Source of the DNA: Streptomyces eurocidicus
GTDB taxonomy: Bacteria > Actinomycetota > Actinomycetes > Streptomycetales > Streptomycetaceae
Length of the DNA stretch: 64,000 nt
Direction: 5' to 3'
NCBI RefSeq assembly: GCF_002891295.1
Contig: NZ_LGUI01000010.1
Location: forward strand, 124,001-188,000
Notes under the pieces: generated by a model
Told to the model about the DNA's origin: nothing
The model's input: only the letters and a program-made list of their open reading frames with translations
The model's database searches: none
Position numbers and translations under genes: made by a program
Shown: one piece after another, positions 43,366 to 52,659 of the stretch
How positions within the stretch are numbered: position 1 is the first letter of the stretch
How the letters are laid out: each line of letters starts with the position of its first letter

Positions 43366-46179
43366 GGGGTGTTCCTCCGTAGCTGCCCCAGCGCGTCGGC
43401 CAGCTCCGAGCGCCCTGAGATGCCCAATTTTCGGTAGGTCTTGGTCAGATGGAGTTCGACGGTGCGCAGGGTCACCGAGAGCTCGGCGGCGATGGCGCGG
43501 TTGGCCATGCCGTGCGCGGCGAGACCGGCCACCCGGAGCTCGGCCCCGGTCAGCCCGCCCGGGGCCGCGGGCCGTGCGCCCGGGGAACCGGCCGGGCCGC
43601 GCTCCGGGTGGCGGCCGCCCCGCGGGGGCCCGGGCACCGGCCTTCCCGCCGCGCGTGGCCGTACCCGCGCCGTCGGCGGCGAGCAGGGCGGGGACGGCGG
43701 CGGGGCCGGCGGGCCCGGCGAGCGCGGCGGTGCCGAGGGACACGAGGGCCTGCCGGTACTGCCAGGTCGCGGGGGCGTCGGCCGGCGGCCGTACGGCGGT
43801 GGACCGGGGCGACCGGCCGCCGGCCGCGAGCAGCGCCCGGCGTACGGCGCTGGGCGCGCCCCAGGCCAGGGCCAGCCGGCGTTCCTCGGCCGCCGGCTCG
43901 GGGAGCCCGCCGTGGTCCGGGTCCGGCCCCTGGGCGAGGGCGGCGGCCGAACGCCAGGGCAGCAGGGCGGGGTTGGCGACCCCGCGGGCGAGCAGCACCC
44001 GGCCGCACTCCAGCAGATCGGCGCGGGCCTCCTCCCGCCGCTCGCCCGCCAGCCGCAGCAGGCCCCGGGCGTACAGCAGGTACGCCCAGGCGAGGCCGTC
44101 CTCGGCACCGGTCGGCCGGGCGAGCCGTACGGTCCGCTCGGCGGCGGTGAGGTCGCCGCGCTCCAGATAGACGAAGATCTTCAGGCCGACGAGGCCGGGG
44201 GCCATCAGGGGGTGCCAGCAGTGCGGCGGCATGGCCTCCTGGGCCCGGTCGAGGATGGCGGACGCCGCCTCGGTACGGCCCTGGTGCAGATCGACGAGCG
44301 ACTCGACGAGCAGGGCGAGACCGGCGATCTGATGGGCTCCGGCGCCCTCGGCCCGCACCAGGACGGCGGCGAGCCCGGCCCGCGCCTCGGCGAAGTCGTC
44401 GGTCAGGACGAGCGCGTGGCAGGCGGCGAGCTGGCAGGTGAGGGGGGTGCTGTCCCGGGCGGCGGGGGTGAGCGCGGTGCGGGCGAGCTCACGGGTGCGG
44501 ACGATGTCCTGGCCGTGCAGGGCCCGCCGCCAGGCGGCGACGCCCGCTTCGGCGGGTTCGGTGGGCGCCTCGGCCAGGGCGGGTATGGAGGGCCGGTCCA
44601 GTGCGTAGGCGGCGCCCTGCTGGCTGTGCTCGGCGAGCCAGTACAGGGCGCGGAGGGCGGACCGGTCCCGGGGGTCGAGGTCGCCCCGGTCCAGGACGTG
44701 GGCGATCAGCGGCTGCGCGGAGACGACGTCGCCGCGGGCGACGAGGAGCTCGGCGGCGTACACCCAGGACGGGCCCGCCGTGGCGTCGGCCGGGGTGAGC
44801 AGGGCGCGCCGCAGGTGCCGGTCGGCGGCGTCGGGCGCGTTGGGCAGCGCGGCGACGCTCAGCTCGATGAGGACCTTCACGCGCAGCGCCGGGTCCATCG
44901 GTTCGCGCAGGGCGCGCTGGAGCAGCCGGACCGCACCGGCCAGGTCGCGGGCGGTCCGGCGGCGGGCGGCCTCCCGGCGCAGCACGTCCACCGCCCAGGC
45001 GGAGCCGATGATCCGGGCGGCGAGCAGCAGCCGGGCCACCGCGCCGTCGGGGACGGCCTCCCGGTGGGCCCGCTCGGCGGCGCGGGCGTAGAGCTCCTCG
45101 CGGCGTTCGGAGCCGATCCCGGCGAGCACCGCCTCGGCGGCCCTCGGTTCACGGAAGGCGGGCGGGTCGCCGTCGGTCAGCAGCCCGGTCGGGGCCAGCA
45201 GGCGCAGGGCGCGGGCGGTGCCGTGGGCGCGGGGCTCCGCCAGCGCGGCGATCATGCCGGGGGTGCCGTCGGGGCCGCACACGGCCACCGCGCGCAGGAC
45301 GTCCTGGAGTTCGGCGGGCAGGGTGGCGCAGGTCCGGGCGGCACGGTTGCCGACGGCTTCGGCGACGGTCTCGGCCAGGTGCGGGAGATGGTCCGGGCCG
45401 GGGGGCCAGCCCTGGCGGGAGAACCGGCGGATCACCGTGCGCAGGACGGCCGGCCGTCCGTCCATGGCGTGGGCCGCCGCCCGGCTGAAGACCGGGTCGA
45501 CGGGCCGCCCGTACGCCCCGCGCAGCACCTCGCCCACGCCTTCGGCGGAGAGCGGGGCGAGGGTGAGGGTGTGCGCGGTGACGGCGCGTTCGTCGGCGAG
45601 GGAGCACAGGTCGAGGTGTCCGCCGGGGCCGCCGGGCTCGCCGGTGGCGACACCGTGGGTGGTCAGCAGGAGCACGGGCGCGCCGGACAGCCGGCGGGCC
45701 AGCGCCCGCAGCACGCCCCAGGACTCCGGGTCGGCCCACTGGGCGTCGTCGACGGCGAGGAGCAACGGCCGCTTCCGGGCGGCGGCGAGGAGGACGCGGC
45801 ACAGTTCCCGCACACCGTCCGCGCCCTGTTCCGCCTTGTACCGGGACGGGTCGGTGCCGGGCGCCACACAGGCCAGCAGCTGGCCGACGACGCCGAACGG
45901 CAGTCCGGCCTCCTCCCAGGAGGCGTGGGCGGTGGCGGAGCCGACGCCGGAGCGGGCGGCGAAGGCGACCGCGCGGTCGAGCAGGGCGCTGCGGCCGACG
46001 CCGGGGGCGCCGTGGACGGCGACGGCGGCCGACCGGCCGGCGCCGAGCCCGTGCAGCAGGCCGCACAGCAGCTTCTCCTCGCGCTCGCGTTCCACCAGCG
46101 GCGGCGCCCCGCTGAGTCGGCCGTCGACCGTCGGCCAGGATCCCTCTTCCCCGGCCCGGCCGGCTCTCCAGTGCGTCAC
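43362..46179 (-). CDS. LAL-type LuxR-family regulator 2, frameshifted
   Basis: Second LAL regulator, ~939 codons. The N-terminal ATPase has Walker A GAPGVGRSA (Lys replaced by Arg) and LLLAVDDAQWAD. Helical repeats run to about residue 830. The LuxR helix-turn-helix (LTGAELRVAGLAAHGMAN, then RTVELHLTKTYRKLGISG) is in another frame, ending at 43362. The span is 3n+1 bases, so one extra base (net +1) has shifted the frame, most likely between 43560 and 43700 in runs such as CGCGGGGGCCCGGGC. As deposited, the frame runs on into the next gene, giving a spurious 1885-residue product. The separate helix-turn-helix frame retains perfect family sequence, so the break is recent or a sequencing error. 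GTG 46179 is 10 bases after the third LAL gene. Confidence 0.8.
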
Positions 46180-46189
46180 GGGCCGCCCC

Positions 46190-49105
46190 CTAGCGACCCG
46201 GCGCGTGGGCGCCGGCCGGCGGCCCCACGCGCTCCGGGGGACGGGGGCTCAGCGGGCCGGGGGCGCCCAGGGAGCGGGGCAGTTCGGCGCGGCCGCGCAC
46301 GTCGAGCTTGCGGTAGACGTTGGTCAGGTGCATCTCCACGGTGCGGGGGGTGACGAACAGGGCGTCGGCTATCTCCTTGTTGCTGACCCCGCGGCGGGCG
46401 AGGTCGGCGACGCGGCGTTCGCTGTCGGTGAGCGAGTCGACGGGCGAGGCGGCGAGCTGGGGCATCCGGCCGCCGGCGGCGACGAGGAGCTTGCGGGCGA
46501 GCCCGCCGAGGATGTGGTAGCCGCAGCGGGTGGCGAGTTCGATGGCGCCGCGCAGGTGGCGGCGGGCCCCCCGGGTGTCCTCGTGGCGCAGCAGCTCGTA
46601 GCCCAGCTGGTACTGGGCCTTGGCCTGTTCGAGCCGGGCCGGGGAGGCGGCGAGCGCGTCGACGGCCTCGGCGAGCAGGTCGAGCCGGGCCCGGCCGTCG
46701 GCGACGACGCCGGCGGCCAGCAGCCCGAGGCCGATGCCCCGGGGGGTGCCCCAGCGGCGTACCCGCTCCTGGGCGCCCTCGGCGACGGCGGCGGCCTCGG
46801 ACCTGCGGCCCAGCTGGACGAGGACGGAGGCGGTGGGCAGCCACCAGGGGGCGAGCACCGGGTTGGTCACCCCGGCCTCCTCCAGGCTGCGCCCGCACCG
46901 CTGCCACAGCTCCAGCGCGCCGTCGAGGTCACCGCGCTCCCGGCGGACCCGGCCCAGGGTGTAGAGGTGGTGGTGCCATTCCCAGATCCGCCGGTCCACC
47001 CCGCGCCGGCCGCCGTGGGCGAGGGCGGTCTCGGCGCGTTCGAGCTGCCCCTGGGAGAGCAGCGCGCTGCCGAGGGCTATGTAGGGCAGGGGCGAGGAGG
47101 GGCCGCGGACCGTCTCGGCGAGGTCGACGGCGGCGCGGGCGTCGACGGCGGCGCCGCCGACGTCCCCGATGGAGTGGCGGACGACGGACCGGCCGGACAG
47201 CGCCGCCATGTGCAGGCCCGGTTCGTACCGGTCCCAGCTGGAGGACAGGACGCGGCCGAGCCCGGTCAGGGCCTCGTCCGTCTCGTCGGCGATGCCGAGG
47301 ACGAGGGACGCCCCGAACACCCACCAGCCGACGGGCGCGGGCTCCTCGACCTTCAGGGCCCGGCGGGCGAGGGCGACGGCCTGCCGGGCGGGCCTGCCGT
47401 CGAGGGCGGCGAGGACGCCCATGCCGGACAGCAGCCGGCGCTCGGCCGGGCTGTCCCCCGGGGGCACGGGCCAGGCCGCGGCCCGTTCCTGGACCCCGGC
47501 CAGGGCCGCCTTCTCGTTGACGGCGGTGACCAGCAGGGTGGCGGCGACGGAGGTGCGCAGCTCCGTGTCGGCGGGGTCGGTGCCGGGCTCCGGCTGGAGG
47601 GCGGTGAGCGCCTCGCCGAGGACGCGGACCGCGTCGGGGGCGTCACGGGTGCCGAGGGCGGTCATCCCGTACTCGACGGCGATGGGGGCCCGTTCCCCGG
47701 GGGTGGTGGCGTCGGCGAGGGCCTGCCGCAGGTGGCACAGCGCGGTGGCGGGGGCCACCGGGGCCGAGGCGCGGGCCAGTTCGATGCGGACGACCTGGCG
47801 CTGGGTGCCGGTGAGGTCCGCGTCCAGGGCACGGCGCAGATAGCGGATGGCGGCCCGGGAGGTGTCGCGGTCGGGTGCCTCGGCGGCCGCGTCGCGCAGG
47901 ACGGCGAGCATCCAGGGCTCGGCGAGCTCCTTGAGGAGGAGGAGCTGGTCGGCGACGTCGGCCGCGGGGCGGCCCGCGTCGTTGAGGACGCGGGCGGCAC
48001 GGGCGCGCAGCGACTCCAGGCGGGCGGCCGGGAGGCCGGCGAGGACGGCGTCGCGGACGGCGTCGCGCATGGTGACGACGGGGTGGCCGGCGGCCGGTCG
48101 TACGACTCCCCCGGTGGGGCCGCCGGCGGTGTCCTCGGGCGGGCCGTCGACGACGCCGTTGCGGCGCAGGGCGTCCAGGGCTTCGGTGAGGCGCCTGCCG
48201 GTGACGCCGGAGAGGGCGGCCAGCGGATCGGAGCAGGAGCGGCCGAGGACGGCCAGGGCCTGGGCGACGGCGCGTTCGGGGCCGGGGCAGCCGGCCAGGT
48301 GGGCGGTGACGGACTCGGCGAGGACGGCGTCGCCGGTCCGGCGCAGATGGCGGGTGCCCGCGGCGTCGGGCCCGAGCCCGGCCGCGCTCACGCCGGTGAG
48401 GAGGCGTACGAGCCGGGCCGGGTTGCCGCCGCTGATCTCCGCGCAGTGGCGCAGGAAGGATTCGTCGGCGGGGCGGCCGAGGGTGCGGACGGCCATCCTG
48501 GCGGTGTCGGCCCGGGTGAGCGGACCGAGGTCCAGGGTGGCGCAGCGGCCCTGGGCGAGGAACTCGGCGAGCATGTCCGTGCCGGGGCCGTGGCATTCGG
48601 TGCGCTGGGCGAAGAGCACCAGCAGGGGCAGGGCGGTGGCCCTGCGGAGCACGAAGTCGACGCTGCGGAGGGAGGCTTCGTCGCACCACTGGGCGTCGTC
48701 GACGACCAGCGTGAGCGGGCCCGCCGCGAGCAGACCGGCGAGGTGCCGGTGGAAGCGGCGGTGGAAGGCGTAGGCGGCGTGGGCGGCGGGGGTGCCGGGG
48801 AGGGTGGCGGCGGGCTCCGGGAGGGCGTGCGGGTCCTGGCCGAGGAGCCGGCCTAACACCCGCCGGCCGTCCTCCGCCTGCTCGCTGCCGGCGCAGTACC
48901 GGACGGCGCCCCCGGCCGCGGCCGACCGGTCGGCGAAGGCGGCGAGCAGGCTGGTCCGGCCGATGCCGGCCGGGCCGCGGACCAGGACCGCCCGCGCGCC
49001 CTCCCGGCGCGCGCCCTCGGCGTGACGGGCGAGCGTGGCGAGCTCGGCGGAGCGGCCGACCAGGAACCGGGGGGTCTCCTTGCCCTTGTCGCTGATGACC
49101 GCCAC
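46190..49105 (-). CDS. LAL-type LuxR-family regulator 3
   Basis: 971-residue LAL regulator, first gene of the tandem trio in transcription order. Walker A GPAGIGRTS near residue 45 (Arg for Lys), Walker B LTLVVDDAQWCD near 130, the TPR-like middle region, and the C-terminal LuxR helix-turn-helix (SERRVADLARRGVSNKEIADALFV then RTVEMHLTNVYRKL, ~895-945). GTG 49105 follows AAGAAGGA. Intergenic spacing (10 bases, then a 4-base overlap) indicates a three-gene regulatory operon. Three LALs in tandem are otherwise known from polyene macrolide clusters such as nystatin. Confidence 0.9.
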   Translation of the reverse strand: MAVISDKGKETPRFLVGRSAELATLARHAEGARREGARAVLVRGPAGIGRTSLLAAFADRSAAAGGAVRYCAGSEQAEDGRRVLGRLLGQDPHALPEPAATLPGTPAAHAAYAFHRRFHRHLAGLLAAGPLTLVVDDAQWCDEASLRSVDFVLRRATALPLLVLFAQRTECHGPGTDMLAEFLAQGRCATLDLGPLTRADTARMAVRTLGRPADESFLRHCAEISGGNPARLVRLLTGVSAAGLGPDAAGTRHLRRTGDAVLAESVTAHLAGCPGPERAVAQALAVLGRSCSDPLAALSGVTGRRLTEALDALRRNGVVDGPPEDTAGGPTGGVVRPAAGHPVVTMRDAVRDAVLAGLPAARLESLRARAARVLNDAGRPAADVADQLLLLKELAEPWMLAVLRDAAAEAPDRDTSRAAIRYLRRALDADLTGTQRQVVRIELARASAPVAPATALCHLRQALADATTPGERAPIAVEYGMTALGTRDAPDAVRVLGEALTALQPEPGTDPADTELRTSVAATLLVTAVNEKAALAGVQERAAAWPVPPGDSPAERRLLSGMGVLAALDGRPARQAVALARRALKVEEPAPVGWWVFGASLVLGIADETDEALTGLGRVLSSSWDRYEPGLHMAALSGRSVVRHSIGDVGGAAVDARAAVDLAETVRGPSSPLPYIALGSALLSQGQLERAETALAHGGRRGVDRRIWEWHHHLYTLGRVRRERGDLDGALELWQRCGRSLEEAGVTNPVLAPWWLPTASVLVQLGRRSEAAAVAEGAQERVRRWGTPRGIGLGLLAAGVVADGRARLDLLAEAVDALAASPARLEQAKAQYQLGYELLRHEDTRGARRHLRGAIELATRCGYHILGGLARKLLVAAGGRMPQLAASPVDSLTDSERRVADLARRGVSNKEIADALFVTPRTVEMHLTNVYRKLDVRGRAELPRSLGAPGPLSPRPPERVGPPAGAHAPGR

Positions 49106-49566
49106 GGCGTTTCCTTCTTTCGTGAAGCCACACTCGAGCTCCGTCGATCGACGTGGCGGAGACGGTTCCTAAGACGGTTCCAAGTCCCGACTTGCACGAT
49201 CAAGATCAGAAATGACGGTAACAGGACAGCTGATGGGGACCCATCACCTTTGAGACAGAATGCGAAGCATCCATGGCCAAAGATGAACGCTGAGTTCCCG
49301 GCCGCCTACGCGGCGTGGTGCCCCCTCAGTCTGCCGCAAGTGAGCCGAAACCCGTCCGCGCCAAGAATGCCGACATCCGCTTGTCATTCGCTTGCCGTAC
49401 GCTGCACCGTCCGTCCCGACGGCCCGGCGGACCCCGCCGCCACCGGCACGGACGCACTGAACACGGCGTCCCGGACCGGGGCCGGCGGAAGCGCCCGCCG
49501 GGGCACGCGGCGCGGCCGGACCGGAACCCGGAACCGGGAGAAGACGGACGGGAAAGGGGCTGCCGC
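49106..49566. other. Gene-free region between the LAL operon and the GNAT gene
   Basis: 461 bases with the promoter of the LAL operon (minus) and of the acetyltransferase gene (plus). A 10-base direct repeat AGACGGTTCC lies at 49160-49169 and 49172-49181, 55 bases before the LAL start, and could be an operator. The stretch 49195-49275 is relatively AT-rich. No supported open frame. Confidence 0.45.
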
Positions 49567-50382
49567 GTGGGCGGACTGCTGGAGCTGCTCGAAGACTATT
49601 ACGACGCCGTGCCACGCGGTACGGCGCGCGCCGAGGACTTCGGCCCTCTGACCCTGTTCGTCCGGGAGGGCGAGGGCTGGCCGTACTACGCCCGGCCCGC
49701 CCGGTCCTGGCGCGGCCCGGTGACCGCGGCCGACGTCCGGCGGGTCCGCGACCGCCAGCGCGAACTGGGCGTCCCCGAGAGCTTCGAGTGGGTCGCCGAG
49801 ACCACCCCCGCGCTCCGGGCCGCCGTGACGGAGGCGGGCCTCACCGTGTGCGAGCACCCGCTCATGGCGCTGGACCCGGCGGCCGGGACGGAGGGCACGG
49901 ACGGACTCCCCGAGGGGCTTTCGGTGCGGGTCGTCGGCCCCGGCGACCCGGCCCTGCCGAGCGCCGTGGCCGTACCGAACGTCGCGTTCTCCGAACCCGG
50001 CCCGGCCGTCGGCGGGGCGGGCCCGGCCGAACTGGCCGCGACGGTCCGGAAGCTGAGCGCCGACGGCTCCGTGGACCGGCTGGCCGCGCGCGTCGAGGCG
50101 GGCCTGACCGTGCTGGCCGCGGCCGTCCGGGACGGCACGGCCCTGTGCGCGGGGCAGCACCAGCCCGTGGGCGACGTCACCGAACTCGTCGGCATCGGCA
50201 CCCTCCCCACGGCCCGCCGCCAGGGGCTCGGCCTCGCGGTGACGGCGGCCCTCGTGGCGGACGCGCGGTCGCGGGGGGTGCGGACGGTCTTCCTGTCGGC
50301 GGGGGACGAGGTGACGGGGCGGGTCTACGGCCGTGCGGGGTTCCGGCGGGTCGGGACCGCGCTGATCGCTGGGCCGGGGTAG
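49567..50382 (+). CDS. GNAT-family N-acetyltransferase
   Basis: 271-residue protein whose C-terminal half is a GNAT acetyltransferase domain: GIGTLPTARRQGLGLAVTAALVADA carries the acetyl-CoA loop (R-R-Q-G-L-G), and TVFLSAGDEVTGRVYGRAGFRRVG is the typical end. The N-terminal ~110 residues resemble a second, degenerate GNAT-like fold. GTG 49567 has AAAGGGG 7 bases upstream; the longer frame includes intergenic sequence. The acceptor is unknown. It is divergent from the LAL operon and not clearly part of it. Confidence 0.83.
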   Translation: MGGLLELLEDYYDAVPRGTARAEDFGPLTLFVREGEGWPYYARPARSWRGPVTAADVRRVRDRQRELGVPESFEWVAETTPALRAAVTEAGLTVCEHPLMALDPAAGTEGTDGLPEGLSVRVVGPGDPALPSAVAVPNVAFSEPGPAVGGAGPAELAATVRKLSADGSVDRLAARVEAGLTVLAAAVRDGTALCAGQHQPVGDVTELVGIGTLPTARRQGLGLAVTAALVADARSRGVRTVFLSAGDEVTGRVYGRAGFRRVGTALIAGPG

Positions 50383-50389
50383 GAGGCGG

Positions 50390-50530
50390 GGGCTTTTTCC
50401 CCCGCCCCTTCCCGAACGGGGCTCCGCCCCGGACCCCGGTCCTCAATCGCCGGACGGGCTGATTTTCAGCCCGTCCGGCGCTTGAGGACATTCGGGAAGG
50501 GGCGGGTAGGGGAAAGCCCCGCGCAGCGGC
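50390..50530. repeat. Dispersed GC-rich repeat, copy 4, with terminator hairpin
   Basis: Contains CCCGCCCCTTCCCGAACGG, GGACCCCGGTCCTCAATCG, a perfect 14-bp stem GCCGGACGGGCTGA (50449-50462) and its complement (50466-50479) with loop TTT, then TTCGGGAAGGGGCGGGTAGGG. It lies between the convergent GNAT and acyl-CoA dehydrogenase genes and likely terminates both. Confidence 0.78.
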
Positions 50531-50536
50531 ACCCCG

Positions 50537-51772
50537 TCAGCGGATACCCACCCCCGACACCGCCCTCGCGATGACCAGCCGCTGAATCTCGCTCGTGCCC
50601 TCGAACACCGTGTAGATCGCCGCGTCACGATGCATCCGCTCCACCGGATACTCCCGCGTATAGCCGTTGCCGCCCAGGATCTGCATGGCCTGCGCCGTCA
50701 CCGTCTTCGCCGTCTCCCCCGCGAAGAGCTTCGACATCGAGCCCTCCGCCGAGGTGAAGGGGCGGCCCGCGGTCGCCATCCACGAGGCGCGCCAGACCAG
50801 CAGGCGGGCCGCGTCGATACGGGTGCGCATGTCCGCCAGCTGGAAGGCGACGCCCTGGTTGTCGATGATGGGGCGGCCGAACTGGACCCGGTCCTTGGCG
50901 TATTCGAGGGCCACCTCGTACGCGGCGCGGGCGATGCCCACCGCCTGCGCGCCGACGGCCGGCCGGGACGCCTCGAAGGTGGCCATCGCGGCGTTCCGGG
51001 CGCCGGCGCCCGTCTCGCGCTCGCCCTTCGCCCGTTCCCGGGCGCGGGCCAGCCGGTGCTCCAGCTTCTCGCGGCCGCCGAGCAGGCAGTGGCCGGGGAC
51101 GCGTACGCCGTCGAGGACGACCTCGGCGGTGTGCGAGGCGCGGATGCCGTGCTTCTTGAACTTCTGTCCCTGGGACAGGCCCGCCGTGCCCGGCGGCACG
51201 ATGAAGGAGGCGTGCCCGCGCGCCCCGAGGGCGGGGTCGACCACGGCGACCACCACATGGACGCCGGCGATCCCCCCGTTGGTCGCCCAGGTCTTGGTGC
51301 CGTTCAGCACCCATTCGTCCTTCGCCTCGTCGTAGACGGCGCGGGTGCGCATGGCGGAGACGTCCGAGCCCGCGTCGGGCTCGGAGGAGCAGAAGGCGGC
51401 GACCTTCACCTCGGCGGCGTCCCCGTACATCTGCGGGACCCAGGTGCCGATCTGCTCCTCGGTGCCGTTGGCGAAGACGCCGACCGCCGCGAGGCCGGTT
51501 CCGGCGATCGCGAGGCCGAGGCCCGCGTCGCCCCAGAAGAGCTCCTCCATGGTCATGGGGATGCCGAGGCCGGTGGGGTCGAGGAATTGCTGGGCGAAGA
51601 AGTCGAGCGAATACAAGCCGATCTTGGCGGCCTCCTGGACCACCGGCCAGGGGAACTCCTCGCGCTCGTCCCACTCGGCCGCCGCCGGGCGCATCACGTC
51701 CTCGGCGAAGCCGTGGAGCCAGTCCCGCACCCCCCGCTGGTCCTCGTCGAGCTCCATGGTGAACTCCGCCAT
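50537..51772 (-). CDS. Acyl-CoA dehydrogenase
   Basis: 411-residue flavoenzyme of acyl-CoA oxidation. Motifs: AAFCSSEPDAGSDVSAMRTRA, KTWATNGG, the catalytic-region QILGGNGYTREYPVERMHRDAAIYTVFEGTSEIQ (given here as the GGNGYTREYPVER and FEGTSEIQR parts), all well conserved. ATG 51772 with GGGAGGGG upstream is preferred to 51784. A TetR gene is divergent across a palindromic operator candidate, indicating control by a fatty-acyl ligand. Confidence 0.92.
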   Translation of the reverse strand: MAEFTMELDEDQRGVRDWLHGFAEDVMRPAAAEWDEREEFPWPVVQEAAKIGLYSLDFFAQQFLDPTGLGIPMTMEELFWGDAGLGLAIAGTGLAAVGVFANGTEEQIGTWVPQMYGDAAEVKVAAFCSSEPDAGSDVSAMRTRAVYDEAKDEWVLNGTKTWATNGGIAGVHVVVAVVDPALGARGHASFIVPPGTAGLSQGQKFKKHGIRASHTAEVVLDGVRVPGHCLLGGREKLEHRLARARERAKGERETGAGARNAAMATFEASRPAVGAQAVGIARAAYEVALEYAKDRVQFGRPIIDNQGVAFQLADMRTRIDAARLLVWRASWMATAGRPFTSAEGSMSKLFAGETAKTVTAQAMQILGGNGYTREYPVERMHRDAAIYTVFEGTSEIQRLVIARAVSGVGIR

Positions 51773-51798
51773 GACCCCTCCCACCCCTCATTACTCAA

Positions 51799-51818
51799 GG
51801 TAACGCGAGTATGTTACC
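51799..51818. promoter_or_regulatory. Candidate TetR operator
   Basis: Palindrome GGTAAC-N8-GTTACC in the 149-base gap between the divergent acyl-CoA dehydrogenase and TetR genes, 27 bases before the dehydrogenase start. Position and symmetry fit repression of both genes by the TetR protein. Confidence 0.55.
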
Positions 51819-51921
51819 CATGGGTAGAGGTGTCAACCGCCCCCGCCTCCCCGATTCGCTCGGTGCAGCGGGTGTTACGTTGCGCATGCGTGACGATTCG
51901 CAGGGGCGGGGAGGCATTCCT

Positions 51922-52569
51922 ATGGAGAACAACAGTCAGCGGGACGATCAGCAGCGTGCCGCGGAACGGCGGCGCAAGGAGCTGCTGGAGGCCGCGGACC
52001 GCGTGGTGCTGAGGGACGGCCCCGGGGCGTCGATGAACGCCATCGCGGCCGAGGCGGGCATCACCAAGCCCATCCTCTACCGGCACTTCGGCGACAAGGG
52101 CGGGCTCTACCGCGCGCTCGCCGCCCGCCACACCGACGCGCTGCTCATCGGGCTGCGCGCCGCGCTGGACGCCCCGGCGGACCGCCGGGAGCGGGTCGAG
52201 ACCACGCTGGACAGCTACCTCGCGGCGATAGAGGCCCGGCCGCAGGTCTACCGCTTCCTGATGCACCCGGCCGACGAGGCCCACCCGGCGGAGCAGGGCT
52301 TCGACGTCGGCCGGCACTCCGCGCCCCTGCTGCGGCGGATGGGCGAGGAGCTGGCCCAGGTCATAACCGAGCGGGTCGACCTCGGCCCGGGCAGCGAGGA
52401 GCTGGCCCGGGCCTGGGGGCACGGCATCGTCGGGATGATGCACGCGGCGGGCGACTGGTGGCTGCGCGAGCGGCCCTTCCCGCGCGCACACCTCGTACGG
52501 CATCTGGCGGACCTGCTGTGGGGCAGGCTGGCGGCGGCCGGGAACCTGCCGGGCGGCCCGGGCTTCTAG
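51922..52569 (+). CDS. TetR-family transcriptional regulator
   Basis: 215-residue TetR regulator. The N-terminal helix-turn-helix is MNAIAAEAGITKPILYRHFGDKGG split as the family expects (IAAEAGITKPILYRHF near residues 39-54); the rest is a helical ligand-binding domain with a DUF-type C-terminal region (WGHGIVGMMHAAGDWWL). ATG 51922 has GGGAGG 8 bases upstream. Divergent to an acyl-CoA dehydrogenase gene, it probably represses fatty-acid oxidation genes. Confidence 0.88.
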   Translation: MENNSQRDDQQRAAERRRKELLEAADRVVLRDGPGASMNAIAAEAGITKPILYRHFGDKGGLYRALAARHTDALLIGLRAALDAPADRRERVETTLDSYLAAIEARPQVYRFLMHPADEAHPAEQGFDVGRHSAPLLRRMGEELAQVITERVDLGPGSEELARAWGHGIVGMMHAAGDWWLRERPFPRAHLVRHLADLLWGRLAAAGNLPGGPGF

Positions 52570-52659
52570 GGCCGCACCCGGGCGGCGCCCCGCCCACCGG
52601 GTACGGCCTTCCCACCCGGTTCCGGGCACGGCCTTCCCCGCCCGGTTCCGGGCCCGGGC

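Noticed and set aside
40522..46179. A single 1885-residue regulator with two ATPase domains
   Set aside because: It is two LAL genes merged by a frameshift; the missing helix-turn-helix of the first gene is intact in another frame and an ATGA start/stop overlap marks the gene border.
20315..50530. Insertion sequences at the repeat sites
   Set aside because: No transposase frame, target duplication or terminal repeats were seen; the copies are short and terminator-like.
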